Positions 1-5,095 of a stretch of DNA of 5,438 bases are shown piece after piece. Position 1 is the first letter of the stretch. Every line of letters starts with the position of its first letter. Source of the DNA: Deltaproteobacteria bacterium (GTDB lineage Bacteria > Desulfobacterota > Desulfovibrionia > Desulfovibrionales > Desulfovibrionaceae). A model generated the notes under the pieces. It worked only from the letters and a program-made list of their open reading frames with translations. It made no database searches and had not been told where the DNA came from. The stretch spans positions 1 to 5,438 of the forward strand of contig JAJBSY010000163.1 in the NCBI GenBank assembly GCA_020861205.1, in the 5' to 3' direction. The position numbers and the translations under genes were made by a program.

Positions 1-261
1 CAGCCCGAGCATCAGCCCGACCAGCAATTCCCCGAAAATCATCAGGATCAGCCCCAAAGGGTGCGCGGGCAGGTAGCTCGCGGCAAAGGACAGGTGCGGC
101 CACACGGCCAAAGAGAACACGATGCACAGGGCGGCCTTCACGGTAACCGGGATATTCTCACCGCCATAGAACGGCAGGAGGAACACCAGCAGGCTGATCC
201 GGATGAGGGTCAGCAGAAAACTGGCTAAGGCCGGGATGTTTAAGGTGAAGACCGCTTCCAT
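1..261 (-). CDS. fliR: Flagellar biosynthesis protein FliR, N-terminal part (runs off left edge)
   Basis: FliR is an inner-membrane subunit of the flagellar type III export gate, where it forms the FliPQR pore complex. The 87 codons visible on the minus strand begin MEAVFTLNIPALASFLL and show the family's N-terminal pattern: a first membrane helix at about residues 11-29 ending in LLVFLLPFYGG (24-34), then the N-I-P-V-x-V-K-A-A stretch (36-44) leading into a second helix (41-60), then a third segment LILMIFGELLVGLMLGL (71-87) with the typical G-E-L-L-x-G motif. The ATG at 261 is chosen because the family normally has about ten residues before the first helix. No strong Shine-Dalgarno sequence precedes it, and the frame is closed upstream by TAA at 303-301. 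The rest of the gene lies left of the window. It is transcribed away from the purine gene, so it probably begins a flagellar operon. Family identification is firm; the start is less so. Confidence 0.9.
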   Translation of the reverse strand, partial: MEAVFTLNIPALASFLLTLIRISLLVFLLPFYGGENIPVTVKAALCIVFSLAVWPHLSFAASYLPAHPLGLILMIFGELLVGLMLGL

Positions 262-458
262 GCCCAGGCGATTAGCAAAATATGTTCCGAAAATTTTTCT
301 TTATAAATGCAAGTTGTTGTACGGAGCTAAACGCTGCCGGAACCGGTTCGTCAAAAAAGCGCCGCTTGCCAGGGTTCGCGCCTTCTGGCAAATGGATAGG
401 GGCGCGGGACGTTATTGCCCTTTTTCCGATCCACACCAGGATAACGGCAACCGGTCCG

Positions 459-483
459 GCGGGATTCGCGCCCGCGACGAATC
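459..483 (+). other. Stable hairpin in the leader of the IMP cyclohydrolase gene
   Basis: GATTCG (463-468) pairs with CGAATC (478-483). The stem is extended inward by CG/CG (469-470 with 475-476) after a single bulged A at 477, closing a four-base loop. An alternative stem GCGGG (459-463) / CCCGC (471-475) with a seven-base loop competes for the same bases. No T-run follows, so it is not an obvious terminator. Its function is unknown; it may shape the 5' leader of the downstream purine gene. Confidence 0.4.
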
Positions 484-485
484 AC

Positions 486-522
486 GGCCATACAACAGCA
501 TGGCTCCGCCAACAAAGCCATG
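486..522 (+). promoter_or_regulatory. Two mutually exclusive hairpins just before the purine gene SD
   Basis: CATGGCT (499-505) is perfectly complementary to AGCCATG (516-522), giving a 7-bp stem with a ten-base loop. The same bases ATGGCT (500-505) can instead pair with GGCCAT (486-491; five Watson-Crick pairs and one G-U). Only one of the two can form at a time. The downstream arm ends four bases before the GGAGG ribosome site (526-530). The pairing is seen in the sequence; any regulatory role is inference. No conserved purine riboswitch core was recognised. Confidence 0.3.
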
Positions 523-525
523 CCT

Positions 526-530
526 GGAGG
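526..530 (+). promoter_or_regulatory. Ribosome binding site deciding the IMP cyclohydrolase start
   Basis: GGAGG lies four bases before the ATG at 535. An in-frame ATG at 520 would add five residues but overlaps the hairpin arm and has no Shine-Dalgarno sequence, so 535 is preferred. Confidence 0.75.
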
Positions 531-534
531 ATAT

Positions 535-1128
535 ATGGATTTTCTGCCGATCAGACGCGCGCTTTTGAGCGTGACGGACAAAACCGATCTCGCGCCCTTC
601 GCCGCTTTCCTGGTAGAGCGCGGCGCGACCCTGGTCTCCACGGGCGGCACGTACAGAACCTTGCGGGAAGCCGGCCTGCCGGTTACCCAGGTGAGTGACG
701 TCACCGGGTTTCCCGAAATCATGGACGGGCGGGTCAAAACCCTGCACCCCAAAATTCACGGCGGCATCCTTGCGGACAAGGACAATCCCGCCCATCTCGC
801 CCAACTGGCGGAGCACGGTATCGAAACCTTCGACCTGATCTGCGTGAACCTCTACAATTTTGCCGAAGCGGTGCAAAAAAACCTCGACCTGCGCGCCTCC
901 GTCGAGGAAATAGACATCGGCGGGCCGTGTATGCTCCGCGCGGCGGCCAAAAACTTCCACTCGATGCTGGTGGTGCCCCACCCCCAATTTTACCCGGAAA
1001 TCAAAGCGGCCCTTGAAGCGGGCGACGGCAAAGCGCCGCTCGAATTGCGCCGGAAAATGGCGGCGGCCACCTTCGCCGCCACCTCCGCATACGACCGCAT
1101 GATCGCGGATTACCTGGGGCGCGGTTAA
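535..1128 (+). CDS. Stand-alone IMP cyclohydrolase (N-terminal domain of PurH only)
   Basis: The 197-residue product matches the IMP cyclohydrolase domain of bifunctional PurH (ATIC), which closes formyl-AICAR (FAICAR) to IMP in the last step of de novo purine synthesis in the cytoplasm. Visible motifs are ALLSVTDKT (9-17), the phosphate-binding STGGT (35-39), TGFPEIMDGRVKTLHPK (57-73), NLY (105-107), IDIGGP (126-131) and AAAKN (136-140). K68, Y107, D127 and K139 align with the Lys/Tyr/Asp/Lys catalytic set of the human enzyme. The protein ends after KMAAATFAATSAYDRMIADYL, just where bifunctional PurH would enter its AICAR formyltransferase domain. That second domain is absent here and does not follow in any frame, so formylation must be encoded elsewhere. 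The ending is clean (TAA 1126-1128), and I recall separate cyclohydrolase genes in Desulfovibrio relatives, so this is probably natural rather than truncated. It is the first gene of a plus-strand cluster. Confidence 0.93.
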   Translation: MDFLPIRRALLSVTDKTDLAPFAAFLVERGATLVSTGGTYRTLREAGLPVTQVSDVTGFPEIMDGRVKTLHPKIHGGILADKDNPAHLAQLAEHGIETFDLICVNLYNFAEAVQKNLDLRASVEEIDIGGPCMLRAAAKNFHSMLVVPHPQFYPEIKAALEAGDGKAPLELRRKMAAATFAATSAYDRMIADYLGRG

Positions 1129-1191
1129 GATAACGGGGCCGGCCCGCGAAACCGGGCGATCATCCCCGTAAAGGACGCGTTCACGCTTTTC
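1129..1191 (+). other. Structured spacer between IMP cyclohydrolase and hflX
   Basis: This 63-bp spacer holds nested inverted repeats: ACGGGG (1133-1138) with CCCCGT (1164-1169) outside, and GCCCG (1142-1146) with CGGGC (1153-1157) around a six-base loop. No T-run follows, so it does not look like a factor-independent terminator. It may be an RNA-processing or stability element between co-transcribed genes. The hflX frame is open through the whole spacer back to the TAA at 1126. Confidence 0.35.
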
Positions 1192-2928
1192 ATGCGGCCG
1201 ACCGGCCGGCAAGGAGCAAAAACCATCGCTAAAGTTGTCGGGAATACGCAGGGGTTGAAACCCAGCGAAATGAAGGCCGTGGCGCGGCTGGCGAACAGAC
1301 GCTACCCGACCGAGGGCGGATATTCCACGGACCAGGCCAGGGAACTGGCCGCGCTCTCGCGCGTTCTCGGCCGCCAGATAGGGCTTTTGATCGACCGCCA
1401 GGGCAGGCCTGACCTGGTGCTGGTGGGCGAGACCAACGCCATCTTCATCCCGGAGCTTCCCCGTTCGCGCCTGGGCGCGGGCAGGCTCAGGGGGCTCAGG
1501 CTTTTTCATACGCACCTCACGCCGGACCTGCTCTCCGAGGAAGACCTTATGGACATGCTCTTCCTCCGGCTGGACAGCGTGACCGTCCTGACCGTGGATC
1601 TTCACGGGGCGCCGGTCCAGGTCCAAAACGCGCACCTTCTGCCGCCGAACCCGGAAAACCGCCCCTACATGGTCCATCCCGTGGCGGCCTGGGACAGGGC
1701 GACCATGGATTACATCGCCCAGACCGAAGCGCTGGAGGAAGAACTCGCCCGGTCCATGACCGACGCCCGGGAAGCGGAAGGCGCGGAAAGCCGCGCCATC
1801 CTGGTCAGCGTCAGCACCCAGGCCAAAGGCGCCCAGGAGTCGGGCCTGGTGGAACTCGCGGAACTGGCGAAAACCGCCGGGGTTTCCATCGCCGGCACCA
1901 TGAGCCAGCGGGTCCACTCCCTCAACCCCAAGCTCATCATGGGCAAGGGCAAGCTGGCGGAACTTGAGGTCCTGGCGCTCCAGGGAAACGCCGGGCTGAT
2001 CATCTTTGACGGCGAACTCTCCCCGGCCCAGTTGCGCAATCTCGTCGAAGCCACCGAACGCAAGGTGCTGGATCGCACCCAGCTCATCCTCGATATTTTC
2101 GCCCAGCGCGCCACGAGCCGGGCGGGACGCCTCCAGGTGGAACTGGCCCAACTTCAATACATGCTGCCCCGCCTCGTGGGCAAAAACAAGGCCCTCTCCC
2201 GCCTGGCCGGTGGAATCGGCGGCCGCGGCCCCGGCGAAACCAAACTGGAACTGGAGCGCCGACGCATCAACGACCGCGTCACGCGGTTGAAAAACGAGCT
2301 GAAAACGCTCCGCCGCCAACGCTTGCAAGTCCGTTCGCGCCGGGAAAAAAGCCGGGTGCCGGTGGCCTCCCTCGTGGGGTACACCAACGCGGGCAAATCA
2401 ACCTTGCTCAACGCCTTGACCGGTGCGTCGGTGCTGGCGGAAAACAAGCTGTTCGCGACCCTGGACCCGACCACCAGGCGTTTGCGGGTGCCGGAAGAGC
2501 GGGAACTGATCATTACGGATACCGTCGGGTTCATCCGCTCCCTTCCGAAAGAGCTGGTGGAAGCGTTCCGGGCCACCCTCGAAGAACTGGAAGAAGCCGA
2601 CCTGCTGCTGCACGTGGCGGATGCCTCGCACCCGGAGCTGGACATGCAGCTCACGGCCGTGGAATCCATTCTGGAAAGCCTGGAATTGCAGGATACGCCC
2701 CGCCTGCTGGTGTTGAACAAGGTCGATATCCTTGACCCGGCGGCCTTGGCGATTCTCAAGGAAGTGCACCCGGAGGCCGTCTTTGTTTCCGCCGCGACGG
2801 GGTTGGGCCTTGATGCGCTCAGCGCGGCGGTTGTTTCCCGCATCGACTGGACGCAGGCCAGCCCGCCCGAGGAGGGGGATGCGCGGGGTGCCGGGTGCGG
2901 CCACGGCCTCGACGCCGGCCCGAACTGA
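1192..2928 (+). CDS. hflX: Ribosome-associated GTPase HflX, long form with N-terminal extension
   Basis: HflX is a cytoplasmic GTPase that binds the 50S subunit and splits or rescues stalled ribosomes under stress. Numbering from ATG 1192 (578 aa), the conserved HflX core begins near residue 203 (ILVSVSTQ) and includes [20 protein letters not shown] and the glycine-rich [11 protein letters not shown] (340-350). The G domain follows: G1 GYTNAGKST (396-404), G2 around T427-T428 ([11 protein letters not shown]), G3 DTVGF (443-447), G4 NKVD (509-512) and G5 VSAATG (532-537). Residues ~16-200 are an extension absent from the shorter E. coli protein (about 426 aa). It begins NTQGLKPSE and contains [13 protein letters not shown] (106-118). 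The start is uncertain: ATG 1192 has no nearby SD, whereas AAGGAG (1211-1216) sits eight bases before an ATC codon at 1225, close to where homologues seem to begin. The C-terminal ~25 residues are a low-complexity tail. The stop overlaps the start of the next gene. Confidence 0.95.
   Translation: MRPTGRQGAKTIAKVVGNTQGLKPSEMKAVARLANRRYPTEGGYSTDQARELAALSRVLGRQIGLLIDRQGRPDLVLVGETNAIFIPELPRSRLGAGRLRGLRLFHTHLTPDLLSEEDLMDMLFLRLDSVTVLTVDLHGAPVQVQNAHLLPPNPENRPYMVHPVAAWDRATMDYIAQTEALEEELARSMTDAREAEGAESRAILVSVSTQAKGAQESGLVELAELAKTAGVSIAGTMSQRVHSLNPKLIMGKGKLAELEVLALQGNAGLIIFDGELSPAQLRNLVEATERKVLDRTQLILDIFAQRATSRAGRLQVELAQLQYMLPRLVGKNKALSRLAGGIGGRGPGETKLELERRRINDRVTRLKNELKTLRRQRLQVRSRREKSRVPVASLVGYTNAGKSTLLNALTGASVLAENKLFATLDPTTRRLRVPEERELIITDTVGFIRSLPKELVEAFRATLEELEEADLLLHVADASHPELDMQLTAVESILESLELQDTPRLLVLNKVDILDPAALAILKEVHPEAVFVSAATGLGLDALSAAVVSRIDWTQASPPEEGDARGAGCGHGLDAGPN
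1211..1216 (+). promoter_or_regulatory. Strong SD-like AAGGAG inside the assigned hflX 5' end
   Basis: AAGGAG is followed after eight bases by ATC GCT AAA GTT GTC GGG AAT (from 1225). That is good spacing for initiation at 1225, but ATC is a very rare start codon. The assigned ATG at 1192 has only an AAGGA element (1171-1175) 16 bases away, which is too far. The site could mean a non-canonical start, a sequence error at an ATG, or chance. Confidence 0.35.
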
Positions 2929-3527
2929 TGCGGACCCTTTTCGCCTTCGACCTCGACGGCACCGTCACCCGGGCCGAAATCCTGCCCGCCATCGCGAGGG
3001 CGGCCGGCGTCTTTGACGAGATGAGCCGCCTGACCGCCCTGACCCTTGACGGCGCCCTGGATTTTGAATCGTCCTTCCGGCAACGCTTCGACCTCTTGCG
3101 GCGCATACCGCCCGCCGAAGTCCGCCGCATCACGGCCGCCGTTCCCCTGGATCCGGAAATCGAAGCTTTTATCGCGGAAAACAAAGCCCGGTGCGCCATC
3201 GTCACCGGCAACCTGGATTGCTGGATATCCCCCCTGGCCGAACGCCTCGGTTGCGCCATCCACAGTTCCCGCTCCGCCGAAGACGACGGCGGGCTTTCCC
3301 TCGTCTCGGTTCTGCGCAAGGGCCCGTGCATCGAACGCCTACGCCGGCAAGACCGCTACGTCGTGGCGATCGGCGACGGTGCCAACGACATCCCCATGCT
3401 GCTGGCGGCGGATTACGGCATCGCCTTCGGCGGCTTGCGCGAACCCGCCCGCGGCCTCCTCGCCGTCGCCGACCGGACGGAACGGGACGCGTCGTCGCTC
3501 TGCCGCTTCCTGCGCAGCTTCATGTGA
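2928..3527 (+). CDS. SerB-like HAD-superfamily phosphatase (probable phosphoserine phosphatase type)
   Basis: This 199-residue HAD hydrolase carries all four motifs: motif I DLDGT (8-12, nucleophile D8 and acid/base D10), motif II T93-G94-N95, motif III K131, and motif IV GDGAND (149-154). Aligned with archaeal phosphoserine phosphatase, the substrate-binding residues are also kept: E17 lies nine residues after D8, and R53 lies in LDFESSFRQR (44-53). These fit the type I cap of SerB and suggest a small phosphomonoester, perhaps phosphoserine, as substrate. Motif II reads TGN rather than the usual SGG, and the stretch before K131 is short, so the substrate is not certain. The ATG at 2928 shares its A with the hflX stop (TGATG), and no SD is visible, which points to translational coupling. 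An in-frame GTG at 2895 is also possible but gives an arginine-rich N-terminus foreign to the family. Confidence 0.85.
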   Translation: MRTLFAFDLDGTVTRAEILPAIARAAGVFDEMSRLTALTLDGALDFESSFRQRFDLLRRIPPAEVRRITAAVPLDPEIEAFIAENKARCAIVTGNLDCWISPLAERLGCAIHSSRSAEDDGGLSLVSVLRKGPCIERLRRQDRYVVAIGDGANDIPMLLAADYGIAFGGLREPARGLLAVADRTERDASSLCRFLRSFM

Positions 3528-3672
3528 GCGCCAGGGCGCGATGATCCGCCACGTTATCATTTCCGGCGATACCGGAATCGTGCTCTTCTTGCCTGAAAAC
3601 CGATCCGATTATACAGTTGCCGGGAATCACGCCCGCGCACGGCGTAACCGGTCACAAACAAAAGGGGATGCC
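3528..3672 (+). promoter_or_regulatory. Gap before the membrane protein gene, with possible promoter
   Basis: This 145-bp gap has no gene. It starts with GCGCC-AG-GGCGC (3528-3539) and contains the perfect hairpin TTCCGG-cgata-CCGGAA (3561-3577). A sigma-70-like candidate follows: TTGCCT (3589-3594) with TATACA (3610-3615, 15-bp spacing) or TACAGT (3612-3617, 17-bp spacing). AAGGGG (3662-3667) is a plausible ribosome site five bases before ATG 3673. The promoter is weak by consensus, but together with the gap it suggests the membrane gene can be expressed on its own. Confidence 0.3.
3561..3577 (+). other. Perfect 6-bp hairpin after the HAD phosphatase gene
   Basis: TTCCGG (3561-3566) and CCGGAA (3572-3577) flank a five-base loop. 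The bases after it (3578-3590) are pyrimidine-rich but lack a real T-run, so it could be a weak terminator or a 3' stabilising structure for the upstream transcript. Confidence 0.3.
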
Positions 3673-4068
3673 ATGGAATCCGAGTATCGCGACATTCTCG
3701 CCAAACCCAAGCTCCGTAAAACCCGCGCCCTTTTTTTCGCGGCGGGCCTGTACAACTTCGGCATCGCCGCCTTTTTCCTGCTCCTCAACCCGCTCGAGGA
3801 CGGTTTTTCCCTCGTCCACCTGGCGGTCGCCCTGCTTTTCGTCTTCGGCGTGATGCTCTGCAACATCGCGGCCAATCCCTTACGGTACAAGAAACTGATC
3901 CCCTATGCCATGTTGCGCAACCTTGCCTACTGCGGGCTTGCGGGCTGGTATTTCCACAAGGGCCAGCTTCCCCTGCAATGGATGGTCCCGGGTATTGTGG
4001 ATCTGGTTCTGCTCGTTCTTTTCTGCATCATCTGGATCCGTCTTTTCTGGGAAGACGACGACGCCTGA
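3673..4068 (+). CDS. Small four-helix integral membrane protein, function unknown
   Basis: The 131-residue product has four predicted membrane segments: about 19-38 (ALFFAAGLYNFGIAAFFLLL), 47-67 (LVHLAVALLFVFGVMLCNIAA), 78-94 (YAMLRNLAYCGLAGWYF) and 103-125 (ending VLLVLFCIIWIRLF). The first 18 residues are charged and basic (KPKLRKTR), with no cleavable signal peptide. The loop between helices 2 and 3 is also basic (RYKK), and the C-terminus is acidic (EDDD). By the positive-inside rule both termini would face the cytoplasm. The pattern 'AAGLYN' at the start of helix 1 resembles small uncharacterised four-helix bacterial proteins, but I cannot name a family. ATG 3673 is chosen for the AAGGGG ribosome site five bases upstream; the ATG at 3668 is in another frame. 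It is the last gene before the terminator and is loosely attached to the cluster. Confidence 0.8.
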   Translation: MESEYRDILAKPKLRKTRALFFAAGLYNFGIAAFFLLLNPLEDGFSLVHLAVALLFVFGVMLCNIAANPLRYKKLIPYAMLRNLAYCGLAGWYFHKGQLPLQWMVPGIVDLVLLVLFCIIWIRLFWEDDDA

Positions 4069-4078
4069 CGCTGCGCCT

Positions 4079-4112
4079 AAAAAAATCCCGGAATTCTTTT
4101 TCCAGGTTTTTT
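4079..4112. terminator. Bidirectional intrinsic terminator between convergent genes
   Basis: CCCGGAA (4087-4093) pairs with TTCCAGG (4100-4106), with one C-A mismatch and a six-base loop. On the plus strand a run of six T (4107-4112) follows directly. On the minus strand the same stem is followed by one A and seven T (complement of 4079-4085). It therefore ends the plus-strand cluster and can also stop transcripts of the QueG-like gene. An outer inverted repeat, CGCCTGA (4062-4068, including the TGA stop of the membrane gene) with TCAGGCG (4112-4118), surrounds it. Confidence 0.8.
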
Positions 4113-4128
4113 CAGGCGAGGCCCGGCT

Positions 4129-4147
4129 AAAACGTCCCGCTCACGGG
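4129..4147 (-). terminator. Weak additional terminator for the QueG-like gene
   Basis: Read on the minus strand, CCCG-TGAG-CGGG (4147-4136) is followed by ACGTTTT (to 4129). The stem is only four base pairs and the T-run is short, so it would be at most a helper to the bidirectional terminator further on. The rest of 4113-4208 shows only a small GCGG-cttg-CCGC hairpin (4147-4158) and no gene. Confidence 0.3.
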
Positions 4148-4208
4148 CGGCTTGCCGCGCAAAACCTGGCGCCGGGGCATGGCAGCCCTCATTGCCGTGG
4201 ACAACGAC

Positions 4209-5069
4209 CTAAGAACTATTCCTCATAGGATTGACCGACTCGCAGGGTGTGCCCGTCTGGCACAAGCCACAGAAATCCGCCCTGACATCCAGCCCGCAGG
4301 AGGTGTGCAAAAAGTCGCCGAAAAGTCTCTGCCTGTACCGTCTGCACTGGACCTTGTCATGGCCCCGGGCCGTAATCGCGAAGGCCGGACAGCGCTCCAT
4401 GCACTTCCCGCACAAGCCTTTGGCCACGAAGAGGCAATTGGCCCGATAATCCGTATACCGCCTTTCCGTAACCGGCAGCGTTTCGTTGACCACGATGCTC
4501 CCGCACCGCATGGCCATGCCCTTGTCGGTAATGAACCCATCGTTGATGCTGAAGGTGCCGAGGCCCGCCGCATACAGGGCATGGCGTTCCGACCAGTTGG
4601 ACGTATGGCCGCCGGGCAGGTCTTCGATCCGCCGCCACGCGGATGACGCGACCGGCGCGACCGCGAGAATGCCCCGGTCGGCGAAATACGCTTCCAACGT
4701 CTTCCGCACCAAGTTGTTGAAAGCTTCGCCCAGGTCGTAAGCATGGCCCCATTTCACGGAAGACCAGACCTCCTTCCTGGCATTGGACTGCTTGATGTGC
4801 TTCGTAAACGGCAGAACCCAGCAGATGACGCTGAGCGCGCCGGAATGATACGGGAGCGAGCGCTCGCGGGCACCATGGCGCATAACTTCATCGGGGGTCA
4901 GGTGATACTCGCCGATAATCGTCTTGTATTCGGCAAACAACGGGTCGTGGCCGCTTGCGATGCCGACCAGCGGTTCCTCGTATATGATGCCGTTGTCAAG
5001 CTGCGTGAGGCGGTTGCATTCGCTCGTCCGCTGCAACTGGACGATACTGTCATGGACGATCTGGAGCAT
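4209..5069 (-). CDS. Small QueG-like (epoxyqueuosine reductase-related) 4Fe-4S protein
   Basis: The 286-residue protein resembles the short QueG/reductive dehalogenase-related iron-sulfur proteins common in anaerobes. Its middle, W159-SERHALYAAGLGTFSIND (to 177) and TDKGMAMRCGSIV (181-193), matches the R-x-A-x-x-A-G-L-G...N...G-x-x-x-x-x-G pattern of that family. The C-terminal part has ferredoxin-like cysteines: C212, then C220-x2-C223-x3-C227-P, then C242, C258, C267-x2-C270-x5-C276, enough for two [4Fe-4S] clusters. E. coli QueG is considerably longer (roughly 350-380 residues), so a true epoxyqueuosine reductase role (cobalamin-dependent tRNA modification) is not assured; electron transfer or another reductase role is possible. 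The ATG at 5069 is preceded by AAGGAGG (5079-5073 on the minus strand), three bases away. The gene lies 26 bp after the CdaR-type gene and is probably co-transcribed with it. There is no signal peptide, so it is cytoplasmic. Stop is TAG. Confidence 0.8.
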   Translation of the reverse strand: MLQIVHDSIVQLQRTSECNRLTQLDNGIIYEEPLVGIASGHDPLFAEYKTIIGEYHLTPDEVMRHGARERSLPYHSGALSVICWVLPFTKHIKQSNARKEVWSSVKWGHAYDLGEAFNNLVRKTLEAYFADRGILAVAPVASSAWRRIEDLPGGHTSNWSERHALYAAGLGTFSINDGFITDKGMAMRCGSIVVNETLPVTERRYTDYRANCLFVAKGLCGKCMERCPAFAITARGHDKVQCRRYRQRLFGDFLHTSCGLDVRADFCGLCQTGTPCESVNPMRNSS

Positions 5070-5095
5070 ACCCCTCCTTTTTCTTTATCCGGCTG

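Larger units (their letters stand above)
262..534. promoter_or_regulatory. Divergent fliR / IMP cyclohydrolase intergenic region
   Basis: This 273-bp stretch separates two genes transcribed in opposite directions and must carry both promoters. No convincing gene is seen in it. Positions 271-320 are markedly A/T-rich compared with the window and contain the palindrome TTTATAAA (300-307), which offers a TATAAA -10-like box on each strand. Neither box has a good -35 at 16-18 bp, so no exact promoter is claimed. The right half (450-522) is GC-rich and full of inverted repeats, described separately. No recognisable sigma-28 or sigma-54 flagellar promoter was found upstream of fliR. Confidence 0.5.

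Noticed and set aside
301..325. TTGCA on the minus strand (313-309) as the -12 element of a sigma-54 promoter for fliR
   Set aside because: The required GG of the -24 element is missing at the correct distance (CGTACA is found instead).
459..475. GCGGG-7-CCCGC stem-loop resembling a tRNA T-arm
   Set aside because: The loop lacks the conserved TTC on either strand and no matching acceptor, D or anticodon arms are present nearby.
520..534. ATG at 520 as the start of the IMP cyclohydrolase gene
   Set aside because: It has no SD of its own and would bury the GGAGG at 526-530 inside the gene; ATG 535 is properly served by that site.
412..2328. Very long open frame on the minus strand, opposite the IMP cyclohydrolase and hflX genes
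   Set aside because: It lies antisense to two well-supported genes, shows no recognisable domain, and its composition (rich in H, R, G, F, Q) is typical of the reverse frame of GC-rich coding sequence.
2895..2927. GTG at 2895 as the start of the HAD phosphatase
   Set aside because: It adds eleven mainly Arg/Pro residues before the usual M-x-x-x-F-x-F-D-x-D start and overlaps hflX by 34 bp; the ATG at 2928 fits the family better.
3046..3672. Upstream extension of the membrane protein frame through the HAD gene
   Set aside because: The upstream part is an out-of-frame shadow of the phosphatase gene; a good ribosome site supports the start at 3673.
4152..4646. Plus-strand open frames opposite the QueG-like gene
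   Set aside because: They are antisense to a gene with clear iron-sulfur motifs and show no domain or ribosome site of their own.
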